Below, piece after piece: positions 20,080 to 26,888 of a stretch of 64,000 nt of DNA (its first letter is position 1; each line of letters opens with the position of its first letter). Source of the stretch: Pseudomonas mandelii. GTDB taxonomy: Bacteria; Pseudomonadota; Gammaproteobacteria; Pseudomonadales; Pseudomonadaceae. The position numbers and the translations under genes are program-made. The notes under the pieces were generated by a model. It did no database searches. It saw nothing but the letters and a program-made list of their open reading frames with translations, and had not been told where the DNA came from. Location of the stretch: the NCBI RefSeq assembly GCF_024138395.1, contig NZ_JAMYDU010000003.1, positions 62,001-126,000 on the forward strand, in the 5' to 3' direction.

Positions 20080-20721
20080 TTAGGGCTTGATGAATTGACC
20101 GACAGGCGCGAGGTATTGAGAAAGACAGTTATTAGAGTGATGTTCATCACGCCCAGCACCGAAAGCCATTCTCAGAACCTTGTCATATTTTTCCGCAGCC
20201 ACAAGAGCCTGAGCTTGTATGAGCTTTGTGCTGATGTGCGGGAAACCGTAAATTCGAATTGCTTTCAAAATGATTGACTCGACACATTCCACCCGCTGGA
20301 AAAGTATCTGCTTTGCTCTATCTGATTGCGACATCAATATACCGACGAGTGCGCGTTTATCACCCGTGGTAAAGGAGTAAGGCTGTTGATTTTGATAGAG
20401 AGAGAAAGCATGCATCAACAGTAAAAGCTCGCCATCGTCGATGCTGTCGATTTGAAGCAATTCGTCCATGAAATCCAGATCTTCATCGGCCGCACCAAGC
20501 ACGCGGCATGAATGGACGAGATTGCAAAGGCGATCATAGGATTGGTAGCTACCGACGCGTTTGGATACGCACTTTTCTACGTCATTTAAGTAGAGAGAGT
20601 GTTTGGCACTGTCTAGAACATAGCACTCACCAAGTCCACACTGAAAAACTGACAAAGCTTCCTCAATCAAGTCACATTGAGAAAGCTTTACCAGTATGTC
20701 GTTGTCGGTGAGAAGAATCAT
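20080..20721 (-). CDS. PIN-like domain protein, partner of the ImmA/IrrE gene
   Basis: The 213-residue product has the layout of a PIN nuclease fold: N-terminal strand with acidic residues (LLTDNDILVKL, D6/D8), a middle IDSIDDGELLLLMHA with D96/E98, and FTTGDKRAL with D121, matching the spacing of the acidic metal site. The last third is helical and unassigned. It follows the metallopeptidase gene with no gap (ATG at 20721, upstream stop at 20722), so translation is coupled. Such pairs (regulator-protease plus PIN protein) are usually toxin-antitoxin or defence modules. Codon use and base composition are less GC-rich than the core genes, suggesting horizontal origin. Activity is inferred; the call could be wrong if D96 and E98 are not in the fold's active site. 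Confidence 0.6.
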   Translation of the reverse strand: MILLTDNDILVKLSQCDLIEEALSVFQCGLGECYVLDSAKHSLYLNDVEKCVSKRVGSYQSYDRLCNLVHSCRVLGAADEDLDFMDELLQIDSIDDGELLLLMHAFSLYQNQQPYSFTTGDKRALVGILMSQSDRAKQILFQRVECVESIILKAIRIYGFPHISTKLIQAQALVAAEKYDKVLRMAFGAGRDEHHSNNCLSQYLAPVGQFIKP

Positions 20722-21702
20722 TTATGCGATCAGTTTCCGCAGTAAATGCTCACTGTCGTCTTTGAGATTCTCTTGAAGCTGCCGAAAAACAAAATCTGTA
20801 ACCATCTCTTGGTCAGTGCTTTCTCCAGCGATGAAATTTGCGGCAGAAACACACAGTGCAAAAATGCGTTTGTCGTTATGGGCGCAATTCAAAACGATAT
20901 GCGTAGGATCAATTTTATGATCTTTTCCATACTGTATTGCCAATCGCGCCAACATAGCCGTTTTCATCAGTTGCTGAAGCTTAAAATTACCGTGAGTGTT
21001 ACCGGTTAATAACTGGATCGCAAACTGGTCCGCGGCAAGTTCATCGGCATCTTTGTCTAGCGCACCATCTTTCTTGATTTCATCATCGACAATCGTTCCA
21101 TTTGCGCCGACATGCCCCAAAGCAATATGCCCAAGCTCATGTGCCAAATGGAAAAGCAAGAAACCGCTTTTTCTATTGTTAGAAAGGACGATCGATGGCC
21201 GACCATTGATCGCCATGGCGATGCCATCCATTTTTCGGCCGAGCAGAGGTGTAGCCAGGTGGATGACTGGGATACCAATGCTCCAACAATAGTCGAGCAA
21301 AGCAGACAAGCTCACCCAAGGAGCCCCCGACAAAAGCAAGTGCTCACGAATCGCCAGTGCGTCCGGTGGAGGCGGTGCGAATTGAGTATCGAGTGCAGAA
21401 AGCGCGAGGCGCGAGGCGCTGCGAGCCAAGGCAACCGCAAGATTCACATCTGCTTCAGAGGTTTTGGCAGACTTTTTGAATCGCTTATCTGCCGGTAAGT
21501 CGAATTCAATCCGAGGAGGCGTCTCACTGAACGGACGCATACGCAGACTTAATGCTTTGGCCAAATAAACCTTGGCTTGCTGCACACCTGACGGTGACGC
21601 CTCTACCTCATCTGTCCACCACTCAGGTAGCAGGAGAGCGAGCTTTCTTTTCGAAATGCCCTGCTTGTCTAAGGCGGAGTAAAGGTTCTGAACTGTGGTC
21701 AT
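20722..21702 (-). CDS. ImmA/IrrE-family metallopeptidase, possibly with N-terminal HTH
   Basis: The 326-residue product has the zinc-protease motif HELGH at residues 188-192 (in FHLAHELGHIALGH) and a downstream DELAADQFAIQLL with Glu221 as the likely third ligand, the normal ImmA/IrrE arrangement. Residues 1-60 (GISKRKLALLLPEWW and QQAKVYLAKAL) look like a degenerate helix-turn-helix. ImmA cleaves repressors to trigger mobile elements; IrrE controls DNA-damage genes; many relatives act in toxin-antitoxin pairs. GGAGGGA stands right before the ATG. It is the first gene of a two-gene operon with the PIN-like gene and has lower GC than flanking core genes. Confidence 0.82.
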   Translation of the reverse strand: MTTVQNLYSALDKQGISKRKLALLLPEWWTDEVEASPSGVQQAKVYLAKALSLRMRPFSETPPRIEFDLPADKRFKKSAKTSEADVNLAVALARSASRLALSALDTQFAPPPPDALAIREHLLLSGAPWVSLSALLDYCWSIGIPVIHLATPLLGRKMDGIAMAINGRPSIVLSNNRKSGFLLFHLAHELGHIALGHVGANGTIVDDEIKKDGALDKDADELAADQFAIQLLTGNTHGNFKLQQLMKTAMLARLAIQYGKDHKIDPTHIVLNCAHNDKRIFALCVSAANFIAGESTDQEMVTDFVFRQLQENLKDDSEHLLRKLIA

Positions 21703-21909
21703 AGATCCCTCCTCCCTAGAATGGCATCACATGAAATGGGTAGCTAAAGCAGTAGACATCATGTCTTGCCGCAAAACTCACGGGACAGTATAGATTCTTT
21801 GTAGCAGTTGCAAGTTATGCAGAGATGCGGACCATGCTGCTCGTCGGAGTCGGTCCGCGAACCACCGGAGCACAGGTTCTTCGAGTTGACGGCCACATAA
21901 CAGGATTTA

Positions 21910-21948
21910 CGCACGCTATCAGCGCTCGTGATAGCGTGCGAAAAAAAA
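21910..21948. repeat. 12-bp perfect inverted repeat followed by A8
   Basis: CGCACGCTATCA (21910-21921) and TGATAGCGTGCG (21929-21940) with a 7-nt loop, then eight A residues. The A-run is on the wrong side for a plus-strand terminator, and no T-run follows on the minus strand. It could be an operator or a mobile-element end. Confidence 0.6.
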
Positions 21949-22035
21949 TGAATCAATTGAGGCTGAAGGCTGAATCAAACTCATGGTTACTACCCGCACG
22001 CGTTGACACCTGGCGACCCGCTGTCGAGGCTAAAA

Positions 22036-22079
22036 ATGGTGTCCATAAATAGGGGACACCATCCCCCTAAGCGTTGGGG
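22036..22079. repeat. Two adjacent small hairpins
   Basis: ATGGTGTCC (22036-22044) pairs with GGACACCAT (22054-22062), and CCCC (22064-22067) can pair with GGGG (22076-22079). Resembles a REP-like unit but not the families seen elsewhere in the window. Confidence 0.45.
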
Positions 22080-22135
22080 TCAGAAAGGTGTGTAGGCCGG
22101 AACTGAATTGCGCGATGATCGCGGCTTGCTGATCT

Positions 22136-22405
22136 TCAGCGTGCAGCTTTTTCCAGCTTCCAGCCCAGCGCATCCAAGGCGTCACAGCCATCCTGAATCA
22201 ACATGTGTGCAGCAATGGCGAAATGTTCCAAGTCGTGACCTTCTGCATCCTTCACACACAGACAACTGATGCTGTTAAGTAGATTACGGGCTGCTTTGAT
22301 TCGGTGGACGGCGGTCTCAAGAAGATCGGAAGTGCGGGCTTCGGTGTCAATGTACAGTGTGGGCCCGACGCTGAAGTTACCTTGGAGCGGGTGGTATTTG
22401 GACAT
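22136..22405 (-). CDS. Small DUF3077/DUF6124-like protein
   Basis: The 89-residue product starts MSKYHPLQGNFSVGPTLYID and is mainly helical, with DLLETAVHRIKAARNLLNSIS and EHFAIAAHMLIQDGCDALDALG. It resembles the short DUF3077/DUF6124 proteins that occur in many copies in Pseudomonas and have no known function; this match is from memory. The start at 22405 is preferred over upstream codons to 22564, which overlap structured leader RNA. GAGA lies about 8 nt upstream. It sits alone on the minus strand, behind a long leader. Confidence 0.6.
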   Translation of the reverse strand: MSKYHPLQGNFSVGPTLYIDTEARTSDLLETAVHRIKAARNLLNSISCLCVKDAEGHDLEHFAIAAHMLIQDGCDALDALGWKLEKAAR

Positions 22406-22647
22406 GGCTTGAATCTCATCTGATAGGTGAAACTCCCACCCCTTCGCGGCTAAACGAATTGGGGTGGTAGCTGTACGCGGGTTAGCCGACCGGACAGATG
22501 CACCCGGCACACCCGAGGGTGTCCCACGCACAGCCACCATAGACATGAAAATGCCAGGCAGCAAAAAGCGCCGCGTCTAAACGGGCGCTTGTGCATCATC
22601 TGTAACGACCGGCTAAAGTCGATCACCGATTCGTCGGCGACGGGCGA
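22406..22647 (-). ncRNA. Structured leader or small RNA upstream of the DUF3077-like gene
   Basis: Transcription from the promoter at 22648-22676 would start near 22640. After about 50 nt comes an intrinsic-terminator-like hairpin (22566-22590, AAGCGCC/GGCGCTT with an inner CG/CG pair and one bulge) followed by T5. This predicts either a roughly 75-nt RNA or an attenuated leader. Further on lie an ACACCC/GGGTGT hairpin and a CCACCCC/GGGGTGG hairpin (22436-22442 with 22461-22467) about 30 nt before the ATG. The frame across 22564-22406 is open but low-complexity, and I read it as RNA, not protein. Confidence 0.5.
22563..22590 (-). terminator. Early intrinsic terminator or attenuator in the leader
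   Basis: A 9-bp stem with a one-base bulge and a TTTAGA loop, followed by five T on the minus strand. It lies between the promoter and the gene. Confidence 0.6.
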
Positions 22648-22676
22648 ACTATAGGCGAGGCTCCAAGCGAAGTAAA
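22648..22676 (-). promoter_or_regulatory. Sigma-70-type promoter for the leader RNA
   Basis: On the minus strand TTTACT, a spacer of exactly 17 bp, then TATAGT. The -10 differs from TATAAT at one position. Confidence 0.65.
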
Positions 22677-22734
22677 ACCCAGATTACGGGTCTCGGAGCC
22701 GTCCTACACCATTCTCGGAACAAAGCCTCATTCC

Positions 22735-23049
22735 TTGATTTTACCGCAATCAGGCAGGCAACAGGCAATAGACATAACGAGTGAGCATGAAGTCATTGAC
22801 GAATTACTGACTGCCTTTGCCAATGCTGATCATTTTCGTGTTGCCACGAAAATGATCAGCAGCATCAAATGTTCATATGAGGCTATGGCGCGTGATGGAG
22901 GTAAGAACAATGCCCTCGCGAACACTGTCCAAGAACACTTCCCAGACCCGGATGAATCAAAGGCCGGAATCCAAACCAATCCATTACTGCCAGCAGGCAC
23001 AAAAAAGCCGACATCGCTGTCGGCTTTTTTGTGGGTCACTGCTTCATAG
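22735..23049 (+). CDS. Doubtful 104-codon open frame with an internal long hairpin
   Basis: Starts at TTG without a ribosome site. Residues 9-50 (AIDITSEHEVIDELLTAFAN and so on) look protein-like, but the frame contains a perfect 16-bp hairpin and runs through the motB terminator into the antisense of the motB end. I recognise no family. It may be a gene fragment. Confidence 0.2.
   Translation: MILPQSGRQQAIDITSEHEVIDELLTAFANADHFRVATKMISSIKCSYEAMARDGGKNNALANTVQEHFPDPDESKAGIQTNPLLPAGTKKPTSLSAFLWVTAS
22825..22860. repeat. Perfect 16-bp inverted repeat, 4-nt loop
   Basis: GCTGATCATTTTCGTG (22825-22840) and CACGAAAATGATCAGC (22845-22860) are exact reverse complements around TTGC. One more T-A pair extends it outward. 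No T-run follows on either strand. Confidence 0.8.
23001..23030. terminator. Bidirectional intrinsic terminator after motB
   Basis: A 13-nt arm AAAAAAGCCGACA pairs with TGTCGGCTTTTTT around a TCGC loop, 5 bp past the motB stop. Runs of A and T on both sides let it work in both directions. Confidence 0.92.
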
Positions 23050-24058
23050 GTTCTACTGGTTTCGGATCATCAAACAAATTCAACCGCTCACGAAGCTCAT
23101 GAGCCGGCAGCGGTTCCTTATCCGCCGGCAATGCATTCGGATCGACTGGCGGCGCGGGCACTTCGCCCGGGCCACCCTGCCCTTGCGTCGGCGCTGGCGC
23201 AGGTTCGGCACCTTGCGAACCTTCGATGGCACGCTGGGCTTTTTTGGTCAGCACGACGATGTCGATCCGCCGGTTGACCGGGTTGAACGGGTTCTCCCGG
23301 TCGAACAGCGCTGACGAGGCATAACCCACGACTCGTGCGACTTGAGTGTCCGGATAGCTGCCGGCGATCAATGCACGGCGAGCCGCGTTGGCGCGGTTGG
23401 CCGAGAGTTCCCAGTTGCCGAAATCGCCGGTGCTCGAGTACGGTTTGGCATCGGTGTGGCCGCTGATGCTGATCTTGTTCGGCACCGCTTTGATGGTGTC
23501 GGCCATGGCCAGCAGGATGTCTTCGAAATACGGCTTCAGACGCGCACTGCCGGAGTCGAACATCGGGCGGTTTTCGGCGTCCACAATCTGGATGCGCAAA
23601 CCGTCCGGCGTGATCTCAAAGAGGATCTGATCCTTGAACTTCTGCAACTGCGGGTTTTCTTCAACCTTGTTCTGCAACTCTTGCAGCAACAGTTCCAGGC
23701 GCTCCTTCTCGACCTGCTCGGCCATGCCTTCGGCCTGATCGGCGTCGACGGTGACCTTGTCTGGCTGTGGTTGAGATTTCACTTCGGGGTTGAGGGTGTT
23801 CTCTGGCGCCAGGGTCGGCGAGCCACCCAGATCGATGATGTAGGGGGTGCCACTTTCGGCAAAGCCGATCGGATCCTTGAAGTAACCGGCGATGGCGATC
23901 TTCTGTTCCGGTGTTGCCGTGGACAACAGCCACAACACCAGGAAGAACGCCATCATCGCCGTCGCAAAGTCCGCGAAGGCGATTTTCCAGGAGCCCCCGT
24001 GATGCCCGCCCGCGTACTTTTTGACGCGCTTGATGATTATCGGCTGGTTATTTTCCAT
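23036..24058 (-). CDS. motB: Flagellar stator protein MotB
   Basis: MotB anchors the MotA4-MotB stator unit to peptidoglycan and carries the ion-binding aspartate. The 340-residue product has the N-terminal plug and transmembrane helix (WKIAFADFATAMMAFFLVLW) with Asp30 as the proton-binding residue. The OmpA-like peptidoglycan domain follows at about 170-275 (SISGHTDAKPY, ELSANRANAARRAL, NRRIDIVVL). A proline-rich tail, including a PAPTQGQGGPGEVPAPPVDP stretch, closes the protein. It lies 3 bp after motA. In P. aeruginosa it directly follows rsgA; here the accessory island separates them. Confidence 0.96.
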   Translation of the reverse strand: MENNQPIIIKRVKKYAGGHHGGSWKIAFADFATAMMAFFLVLWLLSTATPEQKIAIAGYFKDPIGFAESGTPYIIDLGGSPTLAPENTLNPEVKSQPQPDKVTVDADQAEGMAEQVEKERLELLLQELQNKVEENPQLQKFKDQILFEITPDGLRIQIVDAENRPMFDSGSARLKPYFEDILLAMADTIKAVPNKISISGHTDAKPYSSTGDFGNWELSANRANAARRALIAGSYPDTQVARVVGYASSALFDRENPFNPVNRRIDIVVLTKKAQRAIEGSQGAEPAPAPTQGQGGPGEVPAPPVDPNALPADKEPLPAHELRERLNLFDDPKPVEPMKQ

Positions 24059-24061
24059 GAC

Positions 24062-24913
24062 TTAGCGACCGCGAACCGCTTGTTCCAGTTCAGCGAAGCT
24101 AGGACGGTGCGCCGGGTATAGAACCTTGCGACCGAATTCCACTGCCAGCGATGGCGGCATGCCGGAAGCCGAAGCCACCAGCGAGGCCTTGATGGCTTCG
24201 TAGACGTTCAGTTCTTCCTTGGCATCGTGGCCCAGGGCGTGGGCCAGCGGGCCAAAGAAACCGTAGGCCGCGAGAATACCGAAGAAGGTACCTACCAGTG
24301 CCGCGCCTACGTGCAAGCCAATCATTTTCTGGTCGCTTTCACCCAGGGAAGCCATGGTCACCACGATACCCAATACCGCCGCGACGATACCGAAACCCGG
24401 CATGGCATCAGCAATGCCGTTGACTGCGTGAGAGGGGTGGTCCAGGTCTTCCTTGAGACTGGTCAGTTCCATGTCGAACAAACCTTCAAGCTCATGCGGA
24501 GCCATGTTGCCGGAGGACATGATGCGCAGGTAATCGCAGATGTACGCAGTCATGCGCTCATCTTTCAGGACTGCCGGGTACTTGGCGAAGATCGGGCTCG
24601 CGGCGGCATCTTCGATGTCGCCTTCGATTGCCATCATGCCTTCGCGGCGGCTCTTGTTAAGAATCTCGTAAATCAACCCCAGCACTTCCAGGTAGAAGGT
24701 GTGGTTGAAGCGCGAACTGAACATGCTCAAGGACTTCTTGAGCACGTGCATCGTCATATGACCGGGGTTGGCCTGCAGGAATGCACCAAGGGCCGCGCCG
24801 CCGATAATCATCACCTCGAAAGGCTGGATGAGCGCGGCAATCTTGCCGTGGGAAAGCACGTATCCGCCGAGCACGCTCGCGAATACGACGATGATGCCGA
24901 TAATTTTAGCCAT
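24062..24913 (-). CDS. motA: Flagellar stator protein MotA
   Basis: MotA forms the cytoplasm-facing, torque-generating part of the stator. The 283-residue product has four transmembrane helices, with the signature of helices 3-4 in DAMPGFGIVAAVLGIVVTMASLG and VGTFFGILAAYGFFGP. The large charged cytoplasmic loop is between helices 2 and 3. The ATG at 24913 gives the family N-terminus (MAKIIGIIVVFASVLGGY) and normal length; a 26-codon upstream extension is not used. TAGGAG lies before the start. A FliA-type promoter is found about 80 bp upstream. Confidence 0.97.
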   Translation of the reverse strand: MAKIIGIIVVFASVLGGYVLSHGKIAALIQPFEVMIIGGAALGAFLQANPGHMTMHVLKKSLSMFSSRFNHTFYLEVLGLIYEILNKSRREGMMAIEGDIEDAAASPIFAKYPAVLKDERMTAYICDYLRIMSSGNMAPHELEGLFDMELTSLKEDLDHPSHAVNGIADAMPGFGIVAAVLGIVVTMASLGESDQKMIGLHVGAALVGTFFGILAAYGFFGPLAHALGHDAKEELNVYEAIKASLVASASGMPPSLAVEFGRKVLYPAHRPSFAELEQAVRGR

Positions 24914-24981
24914 AGGTAGGAGAGCACTTACTGAGTCGGGTTCAAGGTCATATTCGGAAGTTAAAAAATCTCTTCTTCTAC

Positions 24982-25008
24982 TTATCGGCAAAACTGCGCC
25001 AGACTATA
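24982..25008 (-). promoter_or_regulatory. Candidate sigma-28 (FliA) promoter of motAB
   Basis: On the minus strand TATA, a 15-bp spacer, then GCCGATAA (24982-24989). The -10 is the full flagellar sigma-28 consensus; the -35 matches TAAA at three of four bases. Position fits motA. Confidence 0.6.
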
Positions 25009-25078
25009 GCCAGTTCAATCGAAAAGCTAATTAGCCCGCGCCGGGCACAGGTAATGCAGACAATGATCGCGTCCAGCC

Positions 25079-26611
25079 ATGGCTAACGAAACGAACGTCC
25101 CAACGCCAAAACCAACCACGCTCGAAGGCTGGGTCAAGCTTCTCGATGGTGTTCGCCTGCCGGTTCCGCAAACCAGTCACGACCAAGTCTGCAAAGCTAT
25201 CCGCGATAGCCGCAGCTCGCTACGCGACATTGCCGAAATGATGCAGGACAGCCCGGCCCTGGCCTTGAGTGTGATTCGCGAAGCCAATCGCCACACTCAT
25301 GGCAGCATGAGCACGCCGGCTGAAAACCTTGAGGTGGCAATCAATCGCCTCGGTTTGAAACGCACCGAAGAATTGCTCGAGCGTTTGCCCGCCGAACCCC
25401 AATCGCAAATCCCCATCGCCCTGCGCCAGCTTCAGCTGATCAGCCAGCACGCCACTCAACAGGCCAACGGTTTTTTTGCCAGTCGCCTGGCGCGGTTGTG
25501 GCAGGACATCCACTGGGGGAGCCTGCTGTTTCTTTCGCCACTGTGGCCCATGGCGTTGACCCATCCGCAGTTGCTTGAAGAGTGGGAGCTGCGGGTTATC
25601 CATAAGGGTGAGTCGGCGCGCAAAGTCGAAAAGCAATTGTTCGGCGTGCGCCTGCTGGAAATCTGTCTGGCGCTGGTGGATGTCTGGCGTTTGCCGATCT
25701 GGGTGCAGCAGGGTTATCGACTGCTGCGCAGCGAACAACGTGAGCTGGTGAAAGTCCTGCGCATCGCGCGTGACAGCGATCACCCATTGCGCCAACAGAA
25801 CCGTCTCGATGACGACCCGACGCTGCGCCGTTGGCTCAATCAGCCCGCCAATACCGTGCTGCTGGCCAATGGGCTGGCGTTGTCGGCACAACAGGCCTGG
25901 GACAGCCCCCACTGTGAACGCTGGCAATACCTGACCAGCCTTTATCTGCAAATGCCGATGGATGAGGTGCAGCAACAATTGCACCAACAGGCCGCCAACA
26001 GCGCCCGCCAACATGCCATGCCGGACCTCTGGCACCCGGCCGAAGCGCTGATCTGGCCGCAGGGCATGAACCGCGTTCACGCCGGTTTGCTGCCGGCCCC
26101 GGCGCCCACCGCCGAAGACCTGGCGAAGTGGCGTAAACAATGCGCCGAATTGCTGGTGGAGCCGAGCCGTTTTACCAATGCCATGCACTTGACCACATCG
26201 GCCCGAGACGCCTTGGTGGCGTGTGGCATGCGCCGGGTGATGATCCTGATGGCCGACCGCACGCACGCCAATCTGCGCGTGCACCAGACTGCCGGGCTGC
26301 CCAAAGAAGTGGCCGGCCTGAACCTGGTGGTCAGCCAGAGTAGCGTGCTGCAGCGCCTGCTCGCGCAACAGGCTCAGGTGCGCCTGACGCCAGGCAACAA
26401 TGCACAATTGTCCGCCCTGTTGCCGGCCAGCCTGCGTAAACAGTTCAGCGGTGAACACTTGCTGCTGCGCTCGCTGGTCAACAACGGTCGGGTGATCATG
26501 ATCGTGGTGGCGGATCAGGGCGGCGGGTCGTTCTCGGAAATCACCGTGCAAGCATTCGGCAAAACCGCGCAGTGCATCGAAAAAGCCCTGCACAGCTTTA
26601 GCCATCGCTAG
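25079..26611 (+). CDS. HDOD-domain protein
   Basis: The 510-residue product has an N-terminal HDOD-like domain (about 15-230), with LPVPQTSHDQVCKAIRDSRS near the start, QDSPALALSVIREANRHTHG and LEVAINRLGLKRTEELL as the typical first helices. The C-terminal 150 residues (RRVMILMADRTHANLRVHQT, and IMIVVADQGG near the end) look GAF-like. HDOD proteins are signalling or output proteins often linked to c-di-GMP and motility, but no enzymatic residues are evident. It is divergent from motA and matches the gene at this place in other Pseudomonas. Specific role unknown. Confidence 0.8.
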   Translation: MANETNVPTPKPTTLEGWVKLLDGVRLPVPQTSHDQVCKAIRDSRSSLRDIAEMMQDSPALALSVIREANRHTHGSMSTPAENLEVAINRLGLKRTEELLERLPAEPQSQIPIALRQLQLISQHATQQANGFFASRLARLWQDIHWGSLLFLSPLWPMALTHPQLLEEWELRVIHKGESARKVEKQLFGVRLLEICLALVDVWRLPIWVQQGYRLLRSEQRELVKVLRIARDSDHPLRQQNRLDDDPTLRRWLNQPANTVLLANGLALSAQQAWDSPHCERWQYLTSLYLQMPMDEVQQQLHQQAANSARQHAMPDLWHPAEALIWPQGMNRVHAGLLPAPAPTAEDLAKWRKQCAELLVEPSRFTNAMHLTTSARDALVACGMRRVMILMADRTHANLRVHQTAGLPKEVAGLNLVVSQSSVLQRLLAQQAQVRLTPGNNAQLSALLPASLRKQFSGEHLLLRSLVNNGRVIMIVVADQGGGSFSEITVQAFGKTAQCIEKALHSFSHR

Positions 26612-26625
26612 GGACTGATGCCGGT

Positions 26626-26772
26626 GTAGCAGCTGTCGAGCCCCAGCGAGGCTGCGTTCGGCTGCGCAGCAGTCGTATAACCATAACTTGCGGTACGTCA
26701 GGCAAACCGTGCAGGCCGGATTCACGACTGCTTCGCAGCCGAACGCAGCCTCGCAAGCTCGACAGCTGCTAC
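26626..26772. repeat. Inverted REP-like pair, GTAGCAGCTGTCGAG variant
   Basis: Arms 26626-26676 and 26724-26772 are mostly complementary (GTAGCAGCTGTCGAG...CTCGACAGCTGCTAC with GAGGCTGCGTTCGGCTGC inside). They lie just after the HDOD gene. Confidence 0.8.
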
Positions 26773-26793
26773 GGCCCGGCATTAACCAGCAGA

Positions 26794-26838
26794 GCCTGTT
26801 ATCAGTTATTTCTTGTGCCGAAATAACTGATAACAGGC
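26794..26838. repeat. Perfect 19-bp inverted repeat upstream of rhdA
   Basis: GCCTGTTATCAGTTATTTC (26794-26812) and its exact reverse complement (26820-26838) around a 7-nt loop. It lies 50 bp before the rhdA ATG and lacks a T-run. It may terminate the HDOD transcript or bind a regulator of rhdA-psd. Confidence 0.75.
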
Positions 26839-26888
26839 CCTCATGACGCTGCGCTACAATCCTCCCCTTTGTGCTCTGGAGACCTCAC

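Larger units (their letters stand above)
21703..22135. other. Intergenic region upstream of the ImmA/IrrE gene
   Basis: 433 bp with no convincing gene. It contains a 12-bp perfect inverted repeat followed by A8 (21910-21948) and two small hairpins at 22036-22079. The ImmA/IrrE promoter must lie near 21720-21780, but no clear -35/-10 pair was found. Confidence 0.55.

Noticed and set aside
21759..22052. Two overlapping short open frames on opposite strands
   Set aside because: No ribosome sites, no recognisable domain, and both cross a perfect inverted repeat.
22036..22079. Insertion-sequence end
   Set aside because: Small hairpins only; no transposase gene, terminal repeats or target duplication seen.
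22406..22564. 53-residue N-terminal extension of the DUF3077-like protein
   Set aside because: Covers strong RNA hairpins and begins just downstream of a terminator; family proteins are short.
25220..26782. 520-codon minus-strand open frame
   Set aside because: Shadow of the HDOD gene, rich in His, Gln and Arg as expected of antisense frames in GC-rich DNA, and it runs into a REP.
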